Assembly: GCA_018712555.1 (NCBI GenBank)
Contig: DVGT01000045.1
Coordinates: 1-31,517, forward strand
DNA from: Faecimorpha stercoravium
GTDB lineage: Bacteria > Bacillota > Clostridia > Lachnospirales > Bianqueaceae
Length of the DNA: 31,517 nucleotides
Direction: 5' to 3'
Part shown: positions 24,096-31,517 of the stretch, one piece after another
Numbering within the stretch: the first letter of the stretch is position 1
Layout of the letters: each line of letters starts with the position of its first letter
Made by a program: the position numbers and the translations under genes
Notes under the pieces: generated by a model
Database searches by the model: none
What the model saw: only the letters and a program-made list of their open reading frames with translations
Told to the model about the DNA's origin: nothing

Positions 24096-25793
24096 TTGAA
24101 AATAATCGCGAAACAACCGATCCATAAAGGCTGGTCCAAGGATAGAAAATACCGTGTGAAGGATGAAGCAGGAGAAACATACCTTCTGCGGATATCGGAC
24201 ATTTCTCAATATGAGGCAAAACGATTCGAATTTGATATGATGCAGAAAGTGGCTGTGTTAGGAGTTCCTATGTGTAAACCACTGGAGTTTGGCCGTTCAG
24301 AAGAGGGTGTCTATTCGATACAGAGTTGGATTGATGGTGTGGATGCGGAGGAATGGATTCCCATGCAGCCCGACAGTATGCAATATGCCTATGGCCTGGA
24401 AGCGGGACGGATTCTGAAAAAGATTCATTCGATACCGGCTCCGAAAACACAGGAAGGTTGGGAAATTCGATTCAATCGAAAGATCGATCAAAAGATCAAA
24501 AATTATCAGGAATGTCCGTTGCGTTATGAAAAGGATCAGCCATTTTTGGATTATATTCAGGAGAACCGTGACCTGTTGAAAGATCGGCCACAGGTGTATC
24601 AACATGGGGACTATCATATTGGAAACATGATGGTGGACCCGGCGGGCAGACTGCAGATTATCGATTTCAACCGTCACGATTTTGGGGATCCCTGGGAAGA
24701 GTTCAATCGGATTGTCTGGTGCGCACAAGCCTCTCCCCTTTTTGCATCCGGTATGGTCAATGGATATTTTGATGGGGATGTTCCCCTTATGTTCTGGAAG
24801 TTGCTGGCGCTCTATATAGCGAGCAATACACTGTCCTCCTTATATTGGGCGATTCCATTCGGACCGGCAGAGGTCAATACGATGCGTAAACAGGCAGCAG
24901 ATATCCTCTCCTGGTATGATGATATGAAAACACCTGTCCCATCCTGGTATTTTTCGGGATACTATCTGCAGGAACTGGATGGGATTCCTTATAAGCTAAA
25001 AAGGCCCTTTGATTTCTCATTCCTTCACGAATATGGCAGTGTATTTCGGATTTATGACGATCAGGATTCTGGGAATATCTGCTTTGGAGTGGAAAAGGAG
25101 GGAAAGCGCTTTTTTGTGAAGTTTGCAGGGGCCCCCACAGAGAGATATGATGGAGACAGAGAAGATGCGATCGAGAGATTGCGGCAGACTGTATCCATAT
25201 ATCAGGACCTGCGTCATGAGAATCTGGTGAATCTGAGAGCGGCCTGCGAGGTGGGCGATGGATTCGCAGCGATTTTCGACTGGGCAGAGGGAGACTGTAT
25301 GGGAAAAATGTATCCGGAGGCGCATCAAAGATTCATGCAACTTCCCGTGGAGGATAAGCTGAGGGTATTCCGAGACATACAAAACTTTTTCCAGCACGTG
25401 ATGGAACAGGGATATGTGGGAATCGACTTTTACGATGGCAGTATCCTATATGATGCCAAGAAAAAGAAGACTACCCTGTGCGACATTGACGAATTTCAAA
25501 AACAGCCGTTTTACAACAATATGGGACGTATGTGGGGCAGCACGCGTTTCATGTCGCCAGAAGAGTTCCAGCGGGGAGCGCCTATCGATGAGATCACCAA
25601 TGTGTATACCTTAGGCGCTACAGCCTTTGCCCTGTTTAGTGAGAGCGTTAGAACCAGGGAGGCCTGGCCGCTATCTGACCGTTTGTATCAGGTTGCCATA
25701 AAAGCCGTTTCTGAAGACAGGGCTATGCGGCAGCAGTCGATCCAACAGTTCCGGGAGGAGTGGGAGACAGGATTATCAACGTATGGTTGTTAA
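24096..25793 (+). CDS. Tandem kinase-fold protein: APH phosphotransferase plus atypical Ser/Thr kinase domain
   Basis: 565 residues in two kinase-like halves. The N-half (about 1-280) is an aminoglycoside-phosphotransferase-type domain with the Brenner motif HGDYHIGNM (catalytic Asp172) and IIDFNRHDFGDPW (metal-binding Asp190). The C-half (about 305-560) looks like a protein kinase: Lys342 in FFVKFAG, IDFYDGSIL (Asp444) where HRDLKPEN is usual, CDIDEF (Asp463/Asp465) where DFG is usual, and GSTRFMSPEEF in place of the APE segment. The second half is therefore atypical. I chose TTG at 24096, 8 bases after GGGAGG. The frame is open to an ATG at 24006, but that ATG lies in a repeat whose other copy lacks it. 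Substrate unknown. Confidence 0.8.
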   Translation: MKIIAKQPIHKGWSKDRKYRVKDEAGETYLLRISDISQYEAKRFEFDMMQKVAVLGVPMCKPLEFGRSEEGVYSIQSWIDGVDAEEWIPMQPDSMQYAYGLEAGRILKKIHSIPAPKTQEGWEIRFNRKIDQKIKNYQECPLRYEKDQPFLDYIQENRDLLKDRPQVYQHGDYHIGNMMVDPAGRLQIIDFNRHDFGDPWEEFNRIVWCAQASPLFASGMVNGYFDGDVPLMFWKLLALYIASNTLSSLYWAIPFGPAEVNTMRKQAADILSWYDDMKTPVPSWYFSGYYLQELDGIPYKLKRPFDFSFLHEYGSVFRIYDDQDSGNICFGVEKEGKRFFVKFAGAPTERYDGDREDAIERLRQTVSIYQDLRHENLVNLRAACEVGDGFAAIFDWAEGDCMGKMYPEAHQRFMQLPVEDKLRVFRDIQNFFQHVMEQGYVGIDFYDGSILYDAKKKKTTLCDIDEFQKQPFYNNMGRMWGSTRFMSPEEFQRGAPIDEITNVYTLGATAFALFSESVRTREAWPLSDRLYQVAIKAVSEDRAMRQQSIQQFREEWETGLSTYGC

Positions 25794-25859
25794 AAAAGCA
25801 ATTAGAGAAACAGACCGTCGCTGGATACGAATATCGCATTATGAGATAATAGGCATGAC

Positions 25860-25888
25860 TTGAAAAGAAAATCTATTTCAAATATAAT
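25860..25888 (+). promoter_or_regulatory. Strong promoter of the XRE-methyltransferase gene
   Basis: TTGAAA (25860-25865), 17 bases, TATAAT (25883-25888). The spacer ends TTTCAAA, so it forms an inverted repeat with the -35 box. The predicted leader is about 20 bases and is filled largely by the palindrome at 25901-25914. Confidence 0.85.
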
Positions 25889-25900
25889 GTTCAGGTCAGA

Positions 25901-25914
25901 AAGAGGTACCTCTT
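25901..25914. promoter_or_regulatory. Perfect 14-base palindrome covering the ribosome binding site
   Basis: AAGAGGTACCTCTT at 25901-25914 is a perfect palindrome that touches the ATG at 25915 and includes the GAGG ribosome binding site. With the promoter just upstream it is well placed as an operator for the encoded XRE protein. A hairpin masking the binding site is less likely because the palindrome has no loop. Confidence 0.6.
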
Positions 25915-26898
25915 ATGGTGAATCAAATCCATTTTGGAAAAAGAATAGCAGCACTTAGACGTAAAGCGGGATGGTCTCAGAGTGATCTGGCAGAAAAGCT
26001 GGGAGTTACTTCTCAAGCAGTCTCAAAATGGGAAACCGGAAATGCAATGCCGGATATTGATTATCTGCTGGAACTTTCTCATTGGTATCGTGTTACGATA
26101 AATGAAATGCTAGAGGGCTGCGATTTGCTATTTCAGTTGACAGGGAAAAAAACAGAACCATCTGGAATCGCCTATTTTGTTTCTAAGCAGGAGAGGGAAT
26201 ACAATAGAGAATGGGCTGAACGGATGCATGCCGAAAACTGGATACGGCAAAATTGGGATTATGTTCGTGGTGGAAATGGATCTATGGACACTCGTATTGT
26301 CGGTAAGCAAATTGCAGAATGTGATGGTATTATTTTAGAAATTGGTGTCGGACCAGGAGGTGGATATATGCCCTATGTACTGAGAGAAAATCCGGATGTG
26401 ACATTGATTATCAGTGATCTTTCTCCAACAGTTGTCAGGGAGTGGAAAGACTTATTGGATCATAAACTTGGTTTACCGAATCTGTATTATGCGGTATTTG
26501 ATTTTTGCAACATGCCCTTTCAAGATAGCTGTATTGACATGATCGCGGATCGAGGCGGAATAGGAAATTGTGAAGGAGTAAAGCAACAGGCCTTAAAAGA
26601 AGCTTATAGAGTTTTAAAGCCAGGAGGGAAGCTGATTACTACGACCGGGTTTGTAACAAAAGATACGCTTGCAGAACTCCCGCAAATGGCACAAAGAGTT
26701 TTAAGGGAGAAACGGCCTGATATTTTTGAAGACTTGTATGAGGAAACGGTATTAGCAGGCTTTTGCAAGATTGATAGTATGATTACTGGATACTGGTATA
26801 CGGACGATGATGAAAGCACGATCGCAGATTTGGCAAAATCTTTAGGAGTCAACTTGAAATTTACAAGCTATGTCAGATTTTGCGAAAAAGTAGAGTGA
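25915..26898 (+). CDS. XRE-family helix-turn-helix fused to a SAM-dependent methyltransferase
   Basis: 327 residues. Residues 6-66 form a Cro/C1-type helix-turn-helix (RIAALRRKAGWSQSDLAEKLGVTSQAVSKWETG...). A linker follows, then a class I methyltransferase domain from about 138, with motif I EIGVGPGGG (Glu142 onward), an aspartate in LIISDLSP and LKPGGKLITTTGF as the later core. The methylated substrate is unknown. Such fusions suggest a regulator that couples DNA binding to a modification event, or simply self-regulation of the enzyme. It has its own strong promoter and faces a second methyltransferase, whose stop is 8 bases away. Confidence 0.9.
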   Translation: MVNQIHFGKRIAALRRKAGWSQSDLAEKLGVTSQAVSKWETGNAMPDIDYLLELSHWYRVTINEMLEGCDLLFQLTGKKTEPSGIAYFVSKQEREYNREWAERMHAENWIRQNWDYVRGGNGSMDTRIVGKQIAECDGIILEIGVGPGGGYMPYVLRENPDVTLIISDLSPTVVREWKDLLDHKLGLPNLYYAVFDFCNMPFQDSCIDMIADRGGIGNCEGVKQQALKEAYRVLKPGGKLITTTGFVTKDTLAELPQMAQRVLREKRPDIFEDLYEETVLAGFCKIDSMITGYWYTDDDESTIADLAKSLGVNLKFTSYVRFCEKVE

Positions 26899-26906
26899 AG
26901 AGAAGC

Positions 26907-27683
26907 TCATTCTTTCCTTCCAAGATTAAAGACCCAATGTTGGTTAAAATATATTTCATTGTCTACAAGATAAGGAGAAAATCCTGTTGCATATTTTTTA
27001 TTTAGATGATCTTTCATGAGTTTGCGAATTTCTATACGAGATGCTTCCGGTGTCTTTGTTAGTTTCATCCAGGATTCAAGGGAAACCGCCAGATCTGTTT
27101 GCTCCTGATATGGCGGGGTCAATTGGTTCCGAACATATAAATCGCGCATTTCGGAAAGTGTGAGATCGCGCACATGGGAGGCATCCCGAAGACGTTCAAT
27201 ACGATCTACTTCGTCTCGAAGGGACTCATCATTCATTGTCATATCAATCATGATTAGTTTGCCGCCAGGTTTCAGCACACGCGCCATTTCAGAAAAACAG
27301 GCCTCTACATTCGTAAAATGATGAAAGGCGAGTCGGGATATCACGATATCAAACGAGCAATCCAGAAAAGGAAGATCTTCGGCATATCCTTTTACAAACG
27401 TGATGTTGCGGATCTCGTGATTCTCGCTTTCCTGTTTTCCGACTTCCAGCATAGCAGGCGTGGCATCCAGACAGACAACATGACCCGCATGGGGAGCAAG
27501 GCTGCGGCCGCATATGCAGGTTCCAGCGGCGACGTCAAGGATGATATCGGTTTTTTCAGGAGCAGTTTTGCGAATCGTATCCTCTAAGTATTCCTGCTTT
27601 GTAAAATGAAGCTTTGCAGAATCGAAATGCGGGGCCTGTGTCTTGAAGGAGAGCTGGAGTGCTTCTAAGTTTGTGGGTTTCAT
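26907..27683 (-). CDS. Class I SAM-dependent methyltransferase (UbiE-like fold)
   Basis: 258 residues with motif I ILDVAAGTCICG, an acidic residue in CLDATPAML, motif II-like FDIVISRLAFHHF and LKPGGKLIMIDM. The pattern is that of the Methyltransf_11/UbiE group of small-molecule enzymes. A family-typical GxG in motif I is here GTC. Substrate unknown. AAAGGA lies 8 bases before the ATG at 27683. It converges with the XRE-methyltransferase gene with no terminator between them. Menaquinone synthesis is unlikely since no other men/ubi gene is near. Confidence 0.9.
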   Translation of the reverse strand: MKPTNLEALQLSFKTQAPHFDSAKLHFTKQEYLEDTIRKTAPEKTDIILDVAAGTCICGRSLAPHAGHVVCLDATPAMLEVGKQESENHEIRNITFVKGYAEDLPFLDCSFDIVISRLAFHHFTNVEACFSEMARVLKPGGKLIMIDMTMNDESLRDEVDRIERLRDASHVRDLTLSEMRDLYVRNQLTPPYQEQTDLAVSLESWMKLTKTPEASRIEIRKLMKDHLNKKYATGFSPYLVDNEIYFNQHWVFNLGRKE

Positions 27684-27715
27684 AGTGGGAGTCCTTTCGT
27701 AGAATAGAGATCAAA

Positions 27716-27759
27716 TAGTTTCCTGTACGGAGACTATGGAATATGTCATGATTATATCA
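27716..27759 (-). promoter_or_regulatory. Extended -10 promoter and inverted repeat upstream of the methyltransferase
   Basis: On the minus strand TG-A-TATAAT (27759-27751) is an extended -10 with no good -35. Between it and the gene, TAGTTTCC (27716-27723) and GGAGACTA (27729-27736) form an inverted repeat with one mismatch, a possible operator in the leader. Confidence 0.5.
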
Positions 27760-27866
27760 CATATTTTGAACGCATTCTAGGAGAAACCTTTACTTTCTTC
27801 GGATATCGATTGATTTTCTGCGAAAAATCGAAAAAAAACATGCAGAATCTTTTTTTGACAAAAATA

Positions 27867-27895
27867 TTGACATTTTATCCGGAGAGTGCTACAAT
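27867..27895 (+). promoter_or_regulatory. Promoter of the T-box operon
   Basis: TTGACA (27867-27872), 17 bases, TACAAT (27890-27895), placing the transcript start near 27902, directly before the T-box stem I. Confidence 0.88.
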
Positions 27896-27901
27896 CAAAA
27901 C

Positions 27902-28172
27902 AAACCAGTGAAGAAGAGGAAGTAGCCTCAGCACACACGTTTCAGAGAGTCGCGGATGGTGGGAGCGCGGTAGGATGTGGCTGATGTGAATGGGCTTTGG
28001 AGGGCGAGTTGAAAACAGCAGTAGACGAGCCGGAGAACAGACTCCGTTATCAAAGAAAGCATATGATGGTATGCATGAGAGGATGCGTTGTAACGTATCA
28101 AGCCGGGTGGCACCGCAGGAGTATTGGATGACTCTTGTCCCTGCATATATTGTGAGGGACAAGGGTTTTTTT
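27902..28172 (+). ncRNA. T-box leader, best specifier UGG (tRNA-Trp)
   Basis: The conserved T-box parts are present in order: AGTA (27921-27924) of the specifier-loop S-turn, AGAGAG (27944-27949), the distal-loop GGTG (27958-27961), GAA (27988-27990) with the next triplet TGG (27991-27993) as specifier, then the T-box sequence AAGCCGGGTGGCACCGC (28100-28116), and a terminator. CAGC-A-CACA on the left pairs with TGTGGCTG on the right to form the stem above the specifier loop. The TGGC of the antiterminator bulge predicts a tRNA with G73, which bacterial tRNA-Trp has. Uncharged tRNA-Trp should bind and turn on the two genes below. Confidence 0.9.
28134..28172 (+). terminator. Regulated terminator of the T-box leader
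   Basis: CTTGTCCCT (28134-28142) and AGGGACAAG (28155-28163) pair perfectly, followed by seven T residues. The competing antiterminator uses the T-box sequence upstream. AAAGGAG precedes the gene 36 bases after it. Confidence 0.93.
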
Positions 28173-28208
28173 GTTGTCCCGTATAGAAGCGATGAAAGGA
28201 GAACTACG

Positions 28209-29318
28209 ATGAAACTGCAAAATTATGAGGTACACCTTCCTAACTATTCCATAGGGGACCAAATTTATGACAAGATCGGTCCGGTATGCGAGTCGTATGG
28301 CAGAACAGTCTTGGTGATTGGAGGTCGGAAAGCGCTGGCAGCGGCCTATGAAAAGATTGCGAGATATATAAAACAGACCAGACTGGAGATCATCGGTCAG
28401 GTGATTTACGGCGAAAACTGTACCTATGCAACGGTGGAAAAACTTCGTCAGATGCCAGTTTATCAGCAGGCAGACATGGTTTTTGGTGTCGGGGGCGGTA
28501 AGGCGCTGGATACGGTAAAATGTCTTTGTATCACGGATGACAAACCGGTTTTTGCCTTTCCTACGATTGCCTCCAATTGTGCGGCCTGTACCTCTGTTTC
28601 GATTATGTATCATGAGGACGGTACGTTTCTGAAGCCACATTTCTTTGTCAGGCCGGTAATGCATGCTTTCATTGATACAGAAATCATTGCAAAAGCGCCC
28701 AGCCAGTATATGTGGGCTGGGATTGGCGATACGTATGCTAAGTATTATGAAGCGACTATATCATCCCGGGAGGAACGCCTGGAACATTTTACCGCACTGG
28801 GAGTAGCCGTCAGCAAGATGTGCTGTGATCCGCTGCTGGAGTATGGACCGAAGGCTTACGAAGACCATAAGAAGGGGCTTTGTACCTACGATGTGGAACA
28901 GGTTGTGCTAGCCATCATTGTCACGACAGGGATTGCTTCCATCTTTTTGACAAAGGATTTTACACCGGATTACAACAGCGGACTGGCTCATGCGATTTTT
29001 TATGCCATGACTTCCTATCCTGTGATCGAAGAAAGGCATCTTCATGGAGAGGTTGTCGGATTTGGGGTTCTGCTAGCCCTTCTGGTAGATCAACAGGAAG
29101 AGGAGTTTGAGAAGATCTACCGTCTCAACCGGGCGATTGGGCTGCCCACATCCTTAGAAGACATAGAGATAACGCAAAATCAGTGGGAAGAGTGTATAGA
29201 ACGCATTCCAACCATGTCGGATGTGGCGCATTATCCATACCGAGTGACAAAAACGATGTTAGAGAACGCAATGAAACGGTTAAGAGAAAGGGTGGGACGA
29301 GATCATGAAGAGAAATAA
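28209..29318 (+). CDS. GldA-like metal-dependent alcohol dehydrogenase
   Basis: 369 residues of the iron-containing/glycerol dehydrogenase superfamily. The NAD-binding GVGGGKALDTVK, the TIASNCAACT block, and metal ligands Asp174 (GIGDTYAKYYE), His261 (GLAHAI) and His279 (HLHGEVV) match the Asp-His-His site of glycerol dehydrogenase. It should reduce an aldehyde or ketone, or oxidise an alcohol, with NAD(H). The true substrate is unknown; control by a Trp-type T-box hints at a compound tied to tryptophan. The ATG at 28209 has AAAGGAG upstream; the frame is open further up only through the T-box. It overlaps the next gene by 14 bases. Confidence 0.88.
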   Translation: MKLQNYEVHLPNYSIGDQIYDKIGPVCESYGRTVLVIGGRKALAAAYEKIARYIKQTRLEIIGQVIYGENCTYATVEKLRQMPVYQQADMVFGVGGGKALDTVKCLCITDDKPVFAFPTIASNCAACTSVSIMYHEDGTFLKPHFFVRPVMHAFIDTEIIAKAPSQYMWAGIGDTYAKYYEATISSREERLEHFTALGVAVSKMCCDPLLEYGPKAYEDHKKGLCTYDVEQVVLAIIVTTGIASIFLTKDFTPDYNSGLAHAIFYAMTSYPVIEERHLHGEVVGFGVLLALLVDQQEEEFEKIYRLNRAIGLPTSLEDIEITQNQWEECIERIPTMSDVAHYPYRVTKTMLENAMKRLRERVGRDHEEK

Positions 29319-30429
29319 AACAGGAGCGATTATTCTGGGGGTATCCTTCGTATGGTTTACGACGCACTTTGGAGGCGGATTTGCATCGGGTGCGCAAATC
29401 TACAGTTATTTCGTCCAATACGGTATAGGATGTCTTTTTATGCCGATTCTCGCAATGGCGTACAATGCTGTATTTTTTGCCTATAGTCTGCGGTTTGCAA
29501 GAAAACATGAGGTATATGACTATCGTTCTTACAATAATGCCTTCTATGGTCGCTTCGCACCTGTGTTTTCAAACCTGTTCGAGGTATTATATCTTTGCGT
29601 GATGTGTGTGGCGCCTGCGGTCGCCTTTGCAACGGGAGGCGCCACGCTGAGTGAATTGACGGGACTGCCGTATCTGGTGTGTACGCTCCTGATTGGGGTC
29701 TTTATTTTCGTCGTAGCGATTTTTGGAACCGACATGGTACGTAAAGTCTCCTCTGTGCTTTCTGTTTGCATCATCGCAGGGCTCCTGGTGGTATATATCC
29801 CCAATATCATCTCGAACTTTTCGGGCATCACAGAGGCGGCATCCGAAATGGTGGAGACAGATTTTTCGCTGGGAGACGCCTTGTATTCTGCTTTCCTATA
29901 TGGGACATTTCAGTTGTCTAATATTGCCGTATTTGTTCAGCATGCGAAGTCCTTTGAGAACCCCAAGGATGCGGTGAAAAGCATGGGCCTTGGATTTATT
30001 ATAAATTCACTAATTATGCTGATGGTTGTTCTGGGGCTGATGACGGTCTATACCCATCCGGATGCGGCGGGACAGAGTGTTCCGACCTTGTTTATGGTAC
30101 AAAATGGAGTCGGTTCTTCTTTTATGACGCCACTCATTTCGATCCTGATTATCTTAGGCGCCGTGTCAACCGCGGTCAATATGGTAGCGGCTATGGTAAA
30201 ACGCGTATGCGGGGAAATGCCAGTTAGAAAAACAAGATTTCAGGTATCGCGCAAAGAAGTCATCACAGCCATTATATGCTGTCTGATCGATTTTGGTATC
30301 GCGCAGTTTGGTCTGCTGACACTTGTACAGCAGGCTTATAGTGCCATTGCCTATCTGGCTATTCCTGTGATTTTGATTCCTTATATCATCCATATGATTG
30401 TCACCAGATTCGATACGAAGAAGGCATAG
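29305..30429 (+). CDS. YkvI-like polytopic membrane protein (APC-type fold)
   Basis: 374 residues with about 10 transmembrane segments. The start GAIILGVSFVWFTTHFGGGFASGAQIYSYF, with its glycine-rich break in helix 1, is the hallmark of the YkvI family, which is related to amino acid transporters of the LeuT/APC fold. Family function is not established. Shared T-box control with the dehydrogenase suggests transport of tryptophan or a derivative. AAAGGGTGGGA lies before the ATG within the dehydrogenase 3' end. No terminator was seen before the next promoter. Confidence 0.85.
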   Translation: MKRNKTGAIILGVSFVWFTTHFGGGFASGAQIYSYFVQYGIGCLFMPILAMAYNAVFFAYSLRFARKHEVYDYRSYNNAFYGRFAPVFSNLFEVLYLCVMCVAPAVAFATGGATLSELTGLPYLVCTLLIGVFIFVVAIFGTDMVRKVSSVLSVCIIAGLLVVYIPNIISNFSGITEAASEMVETDFSLGDALYSAFLYGTFQLSNIAVFVQHAKSFENPKDAVKSMGLGFIINSLIMLMVVLGLMTVYTHPDAAGQSVPTLFMVQNGVGSSFMTPLISILIILGAVSTAVNMVAAMVKRVCGEMPVRKTRFQVSRKEVITAIICCLIDFGIAQFGLLTLVQQAYSAIAYLAIPVILIPYIIHMIVTRFDTKKA

Positions 30430-30479
30430 GAGATTTTCCTGCGGCGATCTGGGTTCATTAAAAAGATTTCTGAAATCAC

Positions 30480-30508
30480 TTGACCGGTAGTTATTATCGC
30501 AGTATACA
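30480..30508 (+). promoter_or_regulatory. Promoter of the alpha/beta hydrolase gene
   Basis: TTGACC (30480-30485), 17 bases, TATACA (30503-30508); TACAAT at 30505-30510 is an alternative -10 with a 19-base spacer. GAGGAGG follows before the gene. Confidence 0.65.
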
Positions 30509-30543
30509 ATCAATAGGTATCACAGATAGAGGAGGTCTTTAGG

Positions 30544-31485
30544 ATGAAACGAGGAAGATGGGCTGTCATGGCGCTGGCAGCCGTTGTGATTGCAGTAGCG
30601 GTGATTACAGGGTATCAGCCTGAGCAGGATCCCATGCCCTCTATATCGTCGCCAAAACATTCATCAAGAACACAGCGCACAGAAGGGATGGACAGTATGA
30701 ACCTTGAGGAGTTACCAACCTATGACTATAGACAGCAGGAAATCGAGCTGTACAATCAGAATCAGAGGATCTATGGTATTGCGTATATCCCAGAGACAGA
30801 TAATGCGAGAGTACCGCTTGTGATCTGTTCCCACGGTCTTGGGGGATCGTATCATTCTAATCTGGAATATGCCGAACAGTTTGCCCGACATGGTATCGCG
30901 GCATACTGTTTTGACTTTCGAGGCGGGGGAGGCAGCAGAAGCGAGGGAAGCACAACAGAAATGTCTGTCATGACAGAGGTCTCAGATCTGGAAACGGTAT
31001 TGGAAGCCGCCAAGGAATGGGAGTTTGTGGATCATGAAAAGATTGTTCTGTTTGGAACCAGCCAGGGAGGCATTGTTTCTGCGATAACGGCTGCCAGGCA
31101 TACAGAAGATGTCGAGGGATTAGTACTGCTATATCCGGCGTTTCTGGTGCATGATGCGGTTCACGATAGGTTTCAGTCTCTGGAAGAAGTGCCGAACCAG
31201 TTTTCGTTTATGTGGATCACAGCAGGAAGACCTTATGTGGAAGACATGTGGGATTATGATGTGTATGGCGAGATTGGAAATTATCGGGATCGGGTCCTGC
31301 TTCTGCATGGTAGCAGGGATGGTATTGTACCGATTCCCTATTCGGAACAAGCTGCTGCGGTGTATGAATCAGCGGAGTATTATGTTATAGAAGGAGCAGG
31401 TCATGGATTCCATGGGACTGCCTTTGAAGAAGCGAAGGATCATATCTTTCGTTATTTACAGGAAATGGATATTTTGCAGCCATAG
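30544..31485 (+). CDS. Membrane-anchored or secreted alpha/beta hydrolase
   Basis: 313 residues. The N-terminus (basic MKRGR, then a hydrophobic stretch to about residue 23, no lipobox Cys) is a signal anchor or signal peptide, so the enzyme should face outward. The catalytic domain shows CSHGLGGSYHSN (oxyanion hole), the nucleophile elbow GTSQGG with Ser173, Asp259 in HGSRDGIVP and His287 in GAGHGFHG, an intact triad. It belongs to the dienelactone hydrolase/BAAT-like esterase group; the ester or peptide cleaved is not known. It has its own promoter. The last 32 bases of the window after it hold nothing recognisable. Confidence 0.9.
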   Translation: MKRGRWAVMALAAVVIAVAVITGYQPEQDPMPSISSPKHSSRTQRTEGMDSMNLEELPTYDYRQQEIELYNQNQRIYGIAYIPETDNARVPLVICSHGLGGSYHSNLEYAEQFARHGIAAYCFDFRGGGGSRSEGSTTEMSVMTEVSDLETVLEAAKEWEFVDHEKIVLFGTSQGGIVSAITAARHTEDVEGLVLLYPAFLVHDAVHDRFQSLEEVPNQFSFMWITAGRPYVEDMWDYDVYGEIGNYRDRVLLLHGSRDGIVPIPYSEQAAAVYESAEYYVIEGAGHGFHGTAFEEAKDHIFRYLQEMDILQP

Positions 31486-31517
31486 AAAACAGCCTTGCAG
31501 TTCTCGATAGAGATTGC

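Noticed and set aside
27975..27995. AAU (Asn) read as the T-box specifier, also a G73 tRNA
   Set aside because: It is one frame off the position after the conserved GAA, and T-boxes usually use C-ending codons for Asn; UGG fits better.

Overview
The window looks like chromosomal DNA from a mid-GC Firmicute, most likely a Clostridia member of the Lachnospiraceae type. This is inferred from gene content: PerR, a T-box leader, the trmL-mutS2 order, a YhaM-like nuclease, strong AGGAGG ribosome binding sites and TTGACA-17-TATAAT promoters. No taxonomic search was possible. No rRNA, tRNA or CRISPR array was seen.

Positions 1-438 hold debris: what looks like one end of an IS21-type element, inserted into the 3' remnant of a divergent-AAA (AlbA_2/HATPase_c_4 type) gene. 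Positions 493-3945 are a leftward purine operon, purA-purC-purB. It starts from a consensus promoter that lies back to back with the promoter of a rightward MFS transporter and GH63/trehalase-like glycosidase pair (4150-6584). A 190-bp element with terminal inverted repeats follows (6593-6782), then an Lrp/AsnC regulator overlapping a class I aminotransferase (6969-8605). A convergent perR has a Fur/Per-type box on its own promoter.

Positions 9126-14263 carry trmL, mutS2, a response regulator and a histidine kinase in one tightly spaced rightward run closed by a strong terminator. A membrane-anchored HtrA-like protein with an altered active-site serine loop follows (14587-16104). Positions 16267-22895 form an operon: YhaM-like OB/HD nuclease, RlmD-type rRNA methyltransferase, transmembrane Ser/Thr kinase with a duplicated extracellular domain, and an FHA-FHA-ABC exporter. 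The last two recall the mycobacterial PknF-Rv1747 pair.

Positions 22896-27683 look like an accessory patch: a decayed IS256-type transposase end, a GNAT acetyltransferase, a protein with two kinase folds in tandem preceded by a repeat/hairpin element that can pair in two ways, an XRE-methyltransferase fusion with a perfect palindrome at its start codon, and a second methyltransferase. Positions 27867-30429 are a T-box-controlled operon whose best-reading specifier is UGG (Trp). It drives a GldA-like dehydrogenase and a YkvI-like membrane protein. A membrane-anchored alpha/beta hydrolase ends the window.

The candidates most worth following are the Trp-type T-box operon, the kinase/FHA-ABC cassette with its novel sensor repeats, the tandem-kinase gene with its switch-like leader, and the HtrA-like protein lacking the GNSGG loop.
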